From assembly GCA_963666865.1 (NCBI GenBank), contig OY763072.1, forward strand, positions 1,674,001 through 1,738,000: DNA of 64,000 bases, given 5' to 3'. This document shows positions 15,682 through 24,022 of the stretch, one piece after another (position 1 is the first letter of the stretch; each line of letters begins with the position of its first letter). A model generated the notes under the pieces. The model searched no databases and had not been told where the DNA came from. It worked only from the letters and a program-made list of their open reading frames with translations. The position numbers and the translations under genes are program-made. This DNA is from Bin87 sp963666865. GTDB lineage: Bacteria; Chloroflexota; Dehalococcoidia; Lucifugimonadales; UBA3495.

Positions 15682-16635
15682 ATGCGACAGTACGCCATCA
15701 AACGAATAGGTCTATTCATACCGACGGTGTTGCTGGTCACGATTATCGTTTTCGTGGTGATGCGGCTGATCCCCGGGGATCCCGCGCTGGCAATTCTGAG
15801 CGCTGACGACGCGGTGTACACGCAGGAAGAGTTGGCGCAGCTCCGGGCTGAACTGGGAACTGACCGGCCAATCGTGTTGCAGTACGCCGAATGGATGGGC
15901 GGACTGTTCCGGGGCGATTTCGGTACCTCTTACTGGTGGGGCGGTCCGGTCATGGAGCGGCTGGGTGAACGCATCCCGGTAACCATCGAGTTGGCGCTGC
16001 TGGGCATCGCTCTCGCGGTGGTATGCGCGGTTCCCCTGGGTGTTATTTCCGCCATCAGGCCGGACAGCCCGTTGGACTACGCGTCCCGGGTATTCACGCT
16101 GGTTGGCATTTCGATACCAACGTTCTTCAGCGGCATCCTGCTGACCATACTGTTGATCCGGGCGTTCGGTTGGTTGCCGCCCCTGGGTTACGAAGACATT
16201 TGGGAAGACCCGTGGACCAACGTCAAGCAACTGTTGCTGCCGGCCTTGGCTCTCGGTTTCTACGACATGGCGTTCATCGCGCGCGTGACCCGCTCTTCCA
16301 TGATGGAGATTTTGCGCGAGGACTACATGCGGACAGCCCGAGCTAAAGGCCTCCGGGAGACCGTAGTGCTGGCGCGACACGGGCTGAAGAATGCAGTCCT
16401 CCCGGTATTGACCATTTCCGGTTGGCAGTTCGGGCGTCTTTTCGGCGGCACGGTCATCATAGAGAAGATTTTCCTGATACCGGGCGTGGGGCAGTTGCTG
16501 ATCGACGCGATTTACCAAAGGGACTTCCCGACCATCCAGGCAGTCATAGTGATCGTTGCCCTCTCCATCGTCGTCGTCAACCTTCTGGTTGACCTGCTCT
16601 ACGGCTGGCTAGACCCGCGGATCAGGTACGCCTAA
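15682..16635 (+). CDS. ABC transporter permease, DppB type (copy A)
   Basis: 317 residues, inner-membrane subunit with about six helices. It starts MRQYAIKRIGLFIPTVLLVT, has the DppB-type loop LRAELGTDRPIVLQYAEWMG and GLFRGDFGTSYWW, and the EAA coupling loop in MRTARAKGLRETVVLARHGL followed by KNAVLPVLTI (~215-250). It ends DLLYGWLDPRIRYA. GAGGGTTAGGCA precedes ATG. It forms the heteromeric pore with the DppC-type gene 49 nt downstream. The copy at 20520 is similar along its whole length. Confidence 0.93.
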   Translation: MRQYAIKRIGLFIPTVLLVTIIVFVVMRLIPGDPALAILSADDAVYTQEELAQLRAELGTDRPIVLQYAEWMGGLFRGDFGTSYWWGGPVMERLGERIPVTIELALLGIALAVVCAVPLGVISAIRPDSPLDYASRVFTLVGISIPTFFSGILLTILLIRAFGWLPPLGYEDIWEDPWTNVKQLLLPALALGFYDMAFIARVTRSSMMEILREDYMRTARAKGLRETVVLARHGLKNAVLPVLTISGWQFGRLFGGTVIIEKIFLIPGVGQLLIDAIYQRDFPTIQAVIVIVALSIVVVNLLVDLLYGWLDPRIRYA

Positions 16636-16684
16636 CGCGCCAAGGTCTGCTCATACCCCCTGGTAACGACGGAGCTCTCATCTC

Positions 16685-17602
16685 ATGGCCATTTTCAACA
16701 CCGGACAAACCGCAGAACCAGCAGTCGCCGACGGACAACTGCTGGATATGCGGCCCAAGCAGACTGTGCTGCAGAAAGTGGTGGCGTTCGCTCGCACCAA
16801 ACCGTTGGGAGCCGTTAGCGCGGGCATCATCATCCTCACCATTCTGACGGCGGTATTTTCGCAGATTATAGTGCCCTATGACCCGCTGGACTTGGCGCAC
16901 GAGCCGTTTATCAATCCCCAACCGGGGGCATTGTTGGGTGCCGACGAGCTGGGAAGGGATGTGCTCAGCCGTATAATCTACGGTGCCCGGGTTTCGATGT
17001 ATGTCGGCTTGATGAGCGTGATAATCGGCATCAGCTTGGGCACCGTTATCGGCATTCTCAGCGCTTACGTTGGAGGAGTGGTTGACCTGGCGATCCAGCG
17101 CATCGTGGACGCTCTGATGGCATTTCCTGCCATCATCATGGCGTTGGGGTTGACGGCGGCATTGGGGCCGTCGATAAACAACATCGTGGCGGCGCTGGTA
17201 GTAATTCTGATGCCTGGCGCGATTCGGGTAATTCGTTCCCAAGTTTTGAGCATCAAAGAGCTGGATTACACGCTGGCGGCCCAGGCGATCGGAGCGAGGC
17301 CCTGGCGGATAATGCTCCGTCACATCATGCCCAATGTCGCGGCCAGCTACATCGTCCTGAGCACCATAACCCTGGGGTTGGCCATCATCATCGAGGCATC
17401 GCTTACTTTCCTCGGCGTGGGGGTGTCGCCCGATATTCCGACGTGGGGCGGGATGCTTACCGAAGGCGCGCAGAAGTACATCCGCACGGCGTGGTGGTTG
17501 GCCGTTTTCCCCGGCTTGGCCATCTCTATTGTTGTGTTCGCCATTAACTTCCTGGGCGACGCCTTGCGTGACACCCTGGATCCGCGTCTGCGGGGGCGGT
17601 AA
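16685..17602 (+). CDS. ABC transporter permease, DppC type (copy A)
   Basis: 305 residues. It begins MAIFNTGQTAEPAVADGQLL, has one N-terminal helix (GAVSAGIIILTILTAVFSQI), the DppC signature GADELGRDVLSRIIYGARVS, and the coupling loop LAAQAIGARPWRIMLRHIMP. It ends INFLGDALRDTLDPRLRGR. GGAG eight bases upstream supports ATG. It completes the A cassette; no ATPase gene follows, so the energising subunits must be encoded elsewhere and may be shared with cassette B. Confidence 0.93.
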   Translation: MAIFNTGQTAEPAVADGQLLDMRPKQTVLQKVVAFARTKPLGAVSAGIIILTILTAVFSQIIVPYDPLDLAHEPFINPQPGALLGADELGRDVLSRIIYGARVSMYVGLMSVIIGISLGTVIGILSAYVGGVVDLAIQRIVDALMAFPAIIMALGLTAALGPSINNIVAALVVILMPGAIRVIRSQVLSIKELDYTLAAQAIGARPWRIMLRHIMPNVAASYIVLSTITLGLAIIIEASLTFLGVGVSPDIPTWGGMLTEGAQKYIRTAWWLAVFPGLAISIVVFAINFLGDALRDTLDPRLRGR

Positions 17603-17605
17603 CGT

Positions 17606-17630
17606 CCTTCGACAGGTTCAGGACGAGCGG
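17606..17630. repeat. TTCGACAGGTTCA dispersed repeat
   Basis: Reads CCTTCGACAGGTTCAGGACGAGCGG immediately after the DppC stop. It is the same repeat type as the cluster at 4188-4296. Confidence 0.7.
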
Positions 17631-17660
17631 GCCGTACAGAGCGAGCGAACCGTAAGGGAA

Positions 17661-17683
17661 GGGGCGGGTTTCAAACCCGCCCC
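17661..17683. terminator. Bidirectional terminator-like hairpin
   Basis: GGGGCGGGTTT, one C, then AAACCCGCCCC: an 11-bp perfect stem in the gap between the convergent DppC (ends 17602) and aspartic protease (ends 17720) genes. The plus strand continues GCTCGTTTACGTTT, weakly T-rich. Position and stem strength suggest shared termination. Confidence 0.55.
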
Positions 17684-17719
17684 GCTCGTTTACGTTTCAT
17701 AACTGCGGTCCGCCAGAGG

Positions 17720-18079
17720 CTACAGGTCCAGCTCCTCCAAGGGTACAAGGCGCGGGTTGGGCGCGGAAGGATCCACCATCAGACCGAAGCCCTCGAGCGT
17801 GGTGGCTCCAAGGAGGTATTTGTCTTCCGGACCGAATATTACCGTGCAAGTCCTGCTTTTGCCGCCAATTTGGAAGCGCGCTTCGCCGACATCGAATTCG
17901 ACTCGGTTGCCGTCAGCAATCCGGAACCGGATGCGCTCGTCCGGCGCCAAGCGCAGAGCCGTCAGCAAGGACTCCGGCATCATCGAGTAGGTTGCACCAG
18001 TGTCCACCAATGCTGACACCGGAGTAAAATCGCCCCCGTAAGGATTGCCGACCCAGAGTTGTACCCGAAAGGTACCCAC
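17720..18079 (-). CDS. Retroviral-type (clan AA) aspartic protease domain protein (copy A)
   Basis: 119 residues from GTG at 18079, which has GGAG eight bases upstream; this start aligns exactly with the equally long paralogue at 22519. The single-domain retropepsin-like fold is shown by the catalytic motif VSALVDTGATYSMMPESLL (D-T-G-A) and the closing hydrophobic-hydrophobic-G in YLLGATTLEGFGLMVDP. Such proteases act as homodimers. There is no signal peptide, so it is probably cytoplasmic. It faces the ABC cassette from the opposite strand in both duplicated units. Physiological substrate unknown. Confidence 0.85.
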   Translation of the reverse strand: MGTFRVQLWVGNPYGGDFTPVSALVDTGATYSMMPESLLTALRLAPDERIRFRIADGNRVEFDVGEARFQIGGKSRTCTVIFGPEDKYLLGATTLEGFGLMVDPSAPNPRLVPLEELDL

Positions 18080-18336
18080 AACTACGTCTCCGCTTGTTAC
18101 TGCTATGCGCAATCCAATGTTACGTCCCGTCCCGCAACAGCGTCAACCGTCCGCCGGTTCCTGCGCCGCTGCCCTCGTCAACCGTGAACTGTGGCGGCGA
18201 GCAATGGATCCGCGGCCGCGTGGCCGGTAGGGTTAGGGTAGCGGCGATTTACCCAACGCCTTTGCCTCTTCCCGTTGGGAGGGGCATTTTCTTGCGCAGT
18301 TTTCGTAGCCGTCATTCACGATTTCGTTGGTCGCTA

Positions 18337-18365
18337 TTGACACGCGGTTTTTGCTCCGATAGTAT
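18337..18365 (+). promoter_or_regulatory. Candidate sigma-70 promoter for lipoprotein copy B
   Basis: TTGACA (18337-18342), 17-nt spacer, TAGTAT (18360-18365): a perfect -35 and a -10 with four of six consensus bases. Transcription would start near 18372, about 140 nt before the lipoprotein ATG at 18515. The surrounding 18080-18514 interval contains no credible gene. Confidence 0.55.
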
Positions 18366-18514
18366 TCCCCGCACTGTCGCTCGCGGATTGTGGCGATTTT
18401 CACAAATTGCCACGACCGGGAGTTTTCCATACCCATCGGCGGGCATCGTTTGCCGATTGCCCGACCGGATCAACACAATTGCGTCGCTATGACGTCGGGA
18501 GGGTTACACCAGAT

Positions 18515-20422
18515 ATGAAGCCATCCAAGTTTGGCCGACCGTTCGTGCGAACGTTGCTGCCCCTGGCGGGAGCAGTCGCGCTGGTGGTCGGCATCGCCTG
18601 CGGCGGGGCGGAGCAACCGGCTCCGGTGGCTACGTCAGCCCCTGTAGCTACTGCCACGCCGGCCGCCACGAACACGCCGATACCGCAAGCAGTGGCCGCT
18701 ACCGTTCGGCCTACCAATACTCCGGCTCCGGTAACGTCTCCATTCGGTGCGCCTACACCGGCACCTAGTGGTCCGCCGAAGTATGGAAGCACCCTGCTGA
18801 TGTCGGCCTACGCTGATACCAAAGACTGGGATCCGCTGGGTTCGTCCTCGCTCTCCAGTGTGATTTCCTACTCTCAGCTGTACAACCAGATCGTTCAGTT
18901 TGACACGGTGGATACTTCCGCCATCACGGGCGACTTGGCCGAGACATGGGACGTGAGCCCCGATGGCCTCACCTATACTTTCCACTTACGGGACGATATA
19001 CAGTGGACGGACGGCACCGAGATTACTTCGGCAGACGTCATCACCACGATGAAGCGTTATGCCAACCCTTGCAATAGCACGGGGCGCTCTGGCCTGTGGC
19101 GCAACTACACCGTCAAAATGGAAGTGGTGGACAAAGAAGGCGGCGATTGCACGCCCACCAACCAGGATGCGGTACTCCGAGCCATTGACGACAAGACCGT
19201 CGAGTTCAACCTCCAGTTCGCCTCGGGCACGTTCATCAAGTTCCTGGCCATCGATTACGCGAAGGTGCTGCCGGGTCACCTGCTGGACTCGGATCCCAAT
19301 TGCGAGATACGCGACGCGGCCAACCCCTGCTTCCTGAACCTGGGCGAGAACATCATCGACCGGGGCACTACCTCCGGCCCCTTCCTCTTGGAAGAGTACC
19401 AGGTTGGCGACTTCTACAAGGTGAACAAGAACCCGGATTACTTCAAGGACGGACGGCCGTACGTTGACCGGATCGAGCACTACATCTTCCCAGGCACCGC
19501 CAAAGACCGCGTCATCGCCCAGTTTGAGGCGCGTCAACTGGATATGGCTAACGGCGGGTTTAATAACCTGTCCCCCACCCAGAATTTAGATATAGTGAAG
19601 AGCACCGACGGCGAGTACGTGGCGCATCCAATCGCCGCCGGCACCAACTGGGGCCTGATGCTCAACGTCAAGAAGCCTCAATTCCAGGACCACAAGGTAA
19701 GGCAAGCTATTAACCTCGTCATCGACCGGCAGGAGATTGACGAGCGCGTCTTCGACAATACCTCCGGCAGCTACTGCCCGCTGATGGGCTTGGCCCACTC
19801 CAACGAGGAATGCAATTCCTGGCCCGGTATCCGTTCCAAGGATACCCCGGAAGGGCATCAGGACCTCGCGGACGCCAAGGCGCTGATGACCGAGGCCGGC
19901 GTACCCGACGGCTTTGAGGTTCAGTACACCGTGCGACAGGTCGGCAACTACCCCGACCAGTGCCAGATCGTGAAACAGCAGTTGCAGGACGCCCTGGGCA
20001 TCACCGGCGACATAGAGACCCTGCCCAGCGCGGCCGGCTATGCCAAGTACGGCACGTCCCGTGCGGAAGGATCCGCCGGTGATTGGGAGATCAGCTGCCA
20101 GGGCGAGGGTATGGTGGTGTACGACCTGGACGCCATTTACGGTGGCGTTTATCTCAAAGGCGGCACGCGTAACTATACCGACTGGTCCAACGACAAGGTG
20201 GTCGAATGGTTCGAGCGCCAGAAGGTCGAACTCGACCTTGATGCCCGCCGGGAGATCAACAAGGAAGCCGAACTCTGGCTGCATGGCTTCGAGGATAACC
20301 ACTGGGTTACCATGCAGTTGGGCGGACTGCTCTGGATGGTCCACCGCGACGTGAAGGGCTTCAACGCTCCTCAAACCGTGCAGTACCAGTTCAAGCACGA
20401 AGACCTGTGGCTTGACCGCTAG
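18515..20422 (+). CDS. ABC transporter substrate-binding lipoprotein, family 5 (copy B)
   Basis: 635 residues from ATG at 18515 with GGAGGG about 12 bases upstream. The signal peptide (RTLLPLAGAVALVVGIAC) ends at Cys29, followed by a Pro/Ala/Thr linker shorter than in copy A. SBP_bac_5 features: SPDGLTYTFHLRDDIQWTDG, TTSGPFLLEEYQVGDFYKVN, QDHKVRQAINLVIDRQEIDE. It is similar to the lipoprotein at 13607 across the mature domain, but has an extra segment around DPNCEIRDAANPCFLNLGE containing two cysteines. The divergence suggests a shifted ligand range. DppB and DppC copies follow. Confidence 0.93.
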   Translation: MKPSKFGRPFVRTLLPLAGAVALVVGIACGGAEQPAPVATSAPVATATPAATNTPIPQAVAATVRPTNTPAPVTSPFGAPTPAPSGPPKYGSTLLMSAYADTKDWDPLGSSSLSSVISYSQLYNQIVQFDTVDTSAITGDLAETWDVSPDGLTYTFHLRDDIQWTDGTEITSADVITTMKRYANPCNSTGRSGLWRNYTVKMEVVDKEGGDCTPTNQDAVLRAIDDKTVEFNLQFASGTFIKFLAIDYAKVLPGHLLDSDPNCEIRDAANPCFLNLGENIIDRGTTSGPFLLEEYQVGDFYKVNKNPDYFKDGRPYVDRIEHYIFPGTAKDRVIAQFEARQLDMANGGFNNLSPTQNLDIVKSTDGEYVAHPIAAGTNWGLMLNVKKPQFQDHKVRQAINLVIDRQEIDERVFDNTSGSYCPLMGLAHSNEECNSWPGIRSKDTPEGHQDLADAKALMTEAGVPDGFEVQYTVRQVGNYPDQCQIVKQQLQDALGITGDIETLPSAAGYAKYGTSRAEGSAGDWEISCQGEGMVVYDLDAIYGGVYLKGGTRNYTDWSNDKVVEWFERQKVELDLDARREINKEAELWLHGFEDNHWVTMQLGGLLWMVHRDVKGFNAPQTVQYQFKHEDLWLDR

Positions 20423-20472
20423 GCGATGTGCCGAAGTGGGTCACACGGGATAAAGGTTCGGTAAACCAACGT

Positions 20473-20500
20473 GTAGGGGCGAATGATTATTCGCCCCTAC
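20473..20500. repeat. Intergenic palindrome, GGGGCGA family, copy 3
   Basis: GTAGGGGCGAAT (20473-20484), loop GATT, ATTCGCCCCTAC (20489-20500). It occupies the lipoprotein-permease gap of cassette B, the same place as the stem at 15626 in cassette A, and may act as an attenuator or 3'-end stabiliser there. Confidence 0.85.
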
Positions 20501-20519
20501 TGTGCGAAAGGCAGATGCC

Positions 20520-21476
20520 ATGCGACAGTACGCATTGAAACGCATTGCGCTGATTATCCCCACCGTGCTGCTGGTGTCCATCATCGTGTTCACGGTGATG
20601 CGCTTGTTGCCCGGGGACCCGGCCCTGGTGATCTTGAGCGAAGGCGACGCCGCGTTCACCCAGGAGGAGCTGGATGATCTCCGGAGGCAGCTGGGAACCG
20701 ACCGCCCCATCGTGGTCCAGTACGTGGATTGGATCGGCGGGCTCGTCCGGGGTGATTTGGGCACTTCAATCTGGCGGTCGGGACAGCCGGTTTCCAAACT
20801 GGTGGGCGACCGGATCTTCCGCACGCTGGAGTTGGCGGTGCTGGCGATCCTGATCGCAGTGATTTTTGCGGTGCCGCTGGGAGTGATTTCGGCAATTAAA
20901 CCCGACAGCGTTATCGACTATTTCGCCAGAGTCATTGCCCTGGTGGGGATTTCCGTTCCCACGTTCTTCGCGGGCCTATTGGTTGTGCTGGTGCTTTCTC
21001 GCGGCTTCGGCTGGCTGCCGCCCCTGGGCTACACGGACTTGTGGGATGACCCATGGAAGAACATTCAACAGATGTTCCTGCCGGCGTTGGCCCTGGGCTT
21101 TTACGACATGGCCTTCATCGCTCGCGTTACCCGCTCGTCCATGATGGAGATAATCCGCGAAGACTATATGCGGACAGCGCGGGCCAAGGGGTTGGCGGAG
21201 CGGATCGTCCTGGTGAGGCACGGGTTGAAAAACGCGGTTTTGCCCATCCTCACGATATCGGGGTGGCAATTCGGCCGACTGTTCGGTGGGACCGTGATCA
21301 TCGAAAGCATCTTCAAGGTTCCGGGCATCGGAACTCTGCTCATCGAAACCGTGTTCCAGCGGGACTTCCCCACCATCCAGGCCATCATCATCGTCATCGC
21401 GGTGTCCATCGTCATCATCAACCTGTTGGTTGACCTGCTATACGGGCTGCTCGACCCGCGCATCCGCTATGCCTAG
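20520..21476 (+). CDS. ABC transporter permease, DppB type (copy B)
   Basis: 318 residues. ATG at 20520 is preferred over 20502 because AAAGG sits eight bases upstream and the resulting MRQYALKRIALIIPTVLLVS matches copy A (MRQYAIKRIGLFIPTVLLVT). Family features: LRRQLGTDRPIVVQYVDWIG, GLVRGDLGTSIW, the EAA loop MRTARAKGLAERIVLVRHGL, and the ending LLYGLLDPRIRYA. It forms the pore with the DppC gene 43 nt downstream. Confidence 0.93.
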   Translation: MRQYALKRIALIIPTVLLVSIIVFTVMRLLPGDPALVILSEGDAAFTQEELDDLRRQLGTDRPIVVQYVDWIGGLVRGDLGTSIWRSGQPVSKLVGDRIFRTLELAVLAILIAVIFAVPLGVISAIKPDSVIDYFARVIALVGISVPTFFAGLLVVLVLSRGFGWLPPLGYTDLWDDPWKNIQQMFLPALALGFYDMAFIARVTRSSMMEIIREDYMRTARAKGLAERIVLVRHGLKNAVLPILTISGWQFGRLFGGTVIIESIFKVPGIGTLLIETVFQRDFPTIQAIIIVIAVSIVIINLLVDLLYGLLDPRIRYA

Positions 21477-21519
21477 ACCCGGGGCGAAGCGTCGGACCCG
21501 ACCACGGAGAATTAGCTGA

Positions 21520-22449
21520 ATGACTACGATCAACGCCGGGCAGGGGCTATCTGTCGCCGATGGCGACGCTCAACTGCTGGACATGCGCCCGCGGCAGACG
21601 CAGGTGCAAAAGCTGGTCAGCTTCACCAGAACCAAGCCGTTGGGAGCGGTCAGCGCGGTCATCATCATGGTGACAATTCTGGCGGCGGCGGTCTCCTACG
21701 CGCTACCGGGTATTTTGCCTCATGATCCTCTGGACGTGCGCGCCCACGAGGAGAAATACCTGCCGCCGCAACCCGGGGCATGGCTGGGGAGCGACCACCT
21801 GGGAAGGGACGAACTGAGCCGCCTCATTGCCGGTTCGCAAATCTCTATCTACGTGGGTTTGCTCAGCGTCGGTATCGGCGTGACGCTTGGCGCCCTCATC
21901 GGCATCATCAGCGCATACGTGGGTGGCGTGGTTGACCTGACCATTCAACGGTTGGTTGACGCGATGATGGCGTTCCCTCCCATCATCCTGGCTCTGGGGC
22001 TCGTGGCCGTTCTGGGAGGCTCCGCCAACAACGTCATCATTGCCTTGTTGGTCATCCTGTTGCCGGGCACCATCAGAGTAATTCGTTCCCAAGTATTAAG
22101 CATCAAGGAACTGGACTATACGTTGGCGGCCACCGCCATCGGAGCCGGTTCGATCCGCATCATGCTGCGCCATATCCTGCCCAACGTGGTGGCCAGCTAT
22201 ATCGTGCTGGGAACCATAACGCTGGGATTTGCCATCATTATCGAGGCGTCGCTGTCCTTCCTGGGGGTGGGCGTGCCGCCGGATATTCCCACCTGGGGCG
22301 GAATGCTGACCAGGGGGACCGAGGAAATCCGCATTGCGTGGTGGCTGGCAGTCTTTCCCGGCATCGCCATATCCATAGTGGTGTTCGCCATCAACTTCCT
22401 GGGCGACGCGCTGCGCGATACGCTGGATCCGCGGCTGCGGGGACGGTAG
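21520..22449 (+). CDS. ABC transporter permease, DppC type (copy B)
   Basis: 309 residues. It starts MTTINAGQGLSVADGDAQLL and has the DppC signature GSDHLGRDELSRLIAGSQIS, the coupling loop LAATAIGAGSIRIMLRHILP, and the ending INFLGDALRDTLDPRLRGR, which is identical to copy A. It completes cassette B. As in cassette A, no ATP-binding subunit follows. Confidence 0.93.
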   Translation: MTTINAGQGLSVADGDAQLLDMRPRQTQVQKLVSFTRTKPLGAVSAVIIMVTILAAAVSYALPGILPHDPLDVRAHEEKYLPPQPGAWLGSDHLGRDELSRLIAGSQISIYVGLLSVGIGVTLGALIGIISAYVGGVVDLTIQRLVDAMMAFPPIILALGLVAVLGGSANNVIIALLVILLPGTIRVIRSQVLSIKELDYTLAATAIGAGSIRIMLRHILPNVVASYIVLGTITLGFAIIIEASLSFLGVGVPPDIPTWGGMLTRGTEEIRIAWWLAVFPGIAISIVVFAINFLGDALRDTLDPRLRGR

Positions 22450-22474
22450 TAAGCCAGGAACTACCAGAGCATGT

Positions 22475-22498
22475 AGGGGCGAATAATTATTCGCCCCT
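22475..22498. repeat. Intergenic palindrome, GGGGCGA family, copy 4
   Basis: Perfect 24-nt palindrome AGGGGCGAATAA/TTATTCGCCCCT followed by TT. It lies between the convergent DppC copy B and aspartic protease copy B, equivalent in position to the hairpin at 17661 in cassette A. Confidence 0.85.
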
Positions 22499-22518
22499 TT
22501 AGGTGTACCAATGGTGGG

Positions 22519-22878
22519 TTAGATATGAAACTCGTCTATGGAGACCAGGCTGGGATTGGGCTCGGTAGGGTCAACCATCAGGTCAAAATGCTGCAGGGTA
22601 GTGGCTCCCAACAGATATTGCCCTTCGGGGCCGAAAATGACTGGACAGGTACGCTCACGGCCATCAATGCGAAATCGCGCTTCTCCGACATCGCGCTGAA
22701 TGAAGTTGCCGTCGGCAATTCGGTAGGTTCGGCGTTCTAACGGCGCCAGGCTCAAGGACGCCAGCAGGGATTCCGGTATCACCGAATGAGTCGAGCCGGT
22801 ATCCACCAGCGCGGAGACTGGAAGGAAATCCCCACCCATCGGATGGCCGACACCGATGTCAACGTAGAAAATACCCAT
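22519..22878 (-). CDS. Retroviral-type (clan AA) aspartic protease domain protein (copy B)
   Basis: 119 residues from ATG at 22878, behind GGGAGAAAGG; same length as the paralogue at 17720. Catalytic VSALVDTGSTHSVIPESLL (D-T-G-S) and YLLGATTLQHFDLMVDP are conserved, as is GEARFRIDGRERTCPVIFGP. Two of these in identical relation to two ABC cassettes show that the protease was duplicated with the transporter. Function unknown; regulation of the transporter by proteolysis is one untested possibility. Confidence 0.86.
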   Translation of the reverse strand: MGIFYVDIGVGHPMGGDFLPVSALVDTGSTHSVIPESLLASLSLAPLERRTYRIADGNFIQRDVGEARFRIDGRERTCPVIFGPEGQYLLGATTLQHFDLMVDPTEPNPSLVSIDEFHI

Positions 22879-23005
22879 TTCCTGCCTTTCTCCCAGTCGT
22901 AATCTGCAAAGCGGATGATAATGCCCAGAGAGCGCTACCGTCAATTTCCGTCCCCATGCCTTAACCCGTGCTAAACTGCCGTCACAATCTACAGGAGGTT
23001 CCCTG

Positions 23006-23938
23006 ATGTCCTGGAGTTTTGAACTGGTCGCTGGTCCCTACGGCGGCACTACGGAGGGACCGGTGTGGGACGGTCAAGCAGTGCTGTTCACGCATATTCC
23101 GGCTTCCAAGATTTTGCGTTACGATCCCAAGACCGGCGACGTGTCGGAGTACTTCAACGAAACCTTCAACACCAACGGTTTGTGTTTCGATGCCAACGGC
23201 AACCTTTACGGATGCCAGCAGGGGCGCCGGCGAATTGCTCGTTTTGACGCGGCAACTAATACGATGACGTCAATGCCGCATCTGTTGGATGGGAAGCGTC
23301 ACAACAATCCCAACGACCTGGCAGTGGATAAATCGGGGCGCATCTGGTTCACCGATCCCTATTCCGGCATTGGTGACAGTGGACCTCAGGAATTGGACCA
23401 TATGTCGGTGCTCCGCCTGGATCCCAGGGGAAACGACCAATGGGATTTGGTGCGAGCCACCACCGACATCAGCCGTCCGAACGGAATCTTAATCAGCCGT
23501 GACCAGAAGACGGTGTACATCGCACAGAGTGATTACGGCGCGGACCGGCGCCGCGAACTGCGCGCGTATCCCGTCAACGACGACGGATCGCTTGGCGAAT
23601 ACCGCACGCTGCACACCTTTGGCATTGACGGAAGCGCTACCGACGGCGATATGCGCGGCCAGGGCAGCAGCGGGGTGCAACGAGGCGTGGATGGCATGAC
23701 GTTGGACGACGAGGGGAACATCATCGTCTGCGCCGGCTGGGAGGCCGCCGGCCCGGGACCAATCATCTACGTGTTCTCGCCGGAGGGTCGGGTGTTGGAA
23801 ACCCATCCGATGCGCGTGGACCGACCCACCAACTGTTGCTTTGGGGACGCTGATATGCGTTCGTTGTACGTTACCACCGGCGGCGGCCACCTGTTCCGGG
23901 CGCGGACCAACCGCACCGGTTGGATCATGTGGCCCTAG
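23006..23938 (+). CDS. SMP-30/gluconolactonase/LRE-family six-bladed beta-propeller
   Basis: 310 residues. Metal-site residues of the family are visible: Glu17 in GGTTEGPVWDG, the Asn in HNNPNDLAVDKSGRIWFTDP, Asn in ISRPNGILISRDQKTVYIAQ, and Asp in RGVDGMTLDDEGNIIVCAGW. Members hydrolyse lactones (gluconolactone, aldonolactones) with a divalent cation. There is no signal peptide, so a cytoplasmic lactonase in sugar-acid or xenobiotic breakdown is likely. AGGAGG nine bases before ATG. It is followed after 84 nt by another propeller protein on the same strand. Confidence 0.9.
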   Translation: MSWSFELVAGPYGGTTEGPVWDGQAVLFTHIPASKILRYDPKTGDVSEYFNETFNTNGLCFDANGNLYGCQQGRRRIARFDAATNTMTSMPHLLDGKRHNNPNDLAVDKSGRIWFTDPYSGIGDSGPQELDHMSVLRLDPRGNDQWDLVRATTDISRPNGILISRDQKTVYIAQSDYGADRRRELRAYPVNDDGSLGEYRTLHTFGIDGSATDGDMRGQGSSGVQRGVDGMTLDDEGNIIVCAGWEAAGPGPIIYVFSPEGRVLETHPMRVDRPTNCCFGDADMRSLYVTTGGGHLFRARTNRTGWIMWP

Positions 23939-24022
23939 GGAACGGCAGCACTTGACAAGCCGCGACATTGCGCAAACAATTTGCAAAACCGAATCTGCCA
24001 CGCAACACCCAGGAGAAAAGGC

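Noticed and set aside
13979..15682. 567-residue minus-strand frame opposite the lipoprotein copy A (and similar ones opposite copy B)
   Set aside because: Antisense shadow; the plus-strand product has signal peptide, lipobox and SBP_bac_5 motifs.
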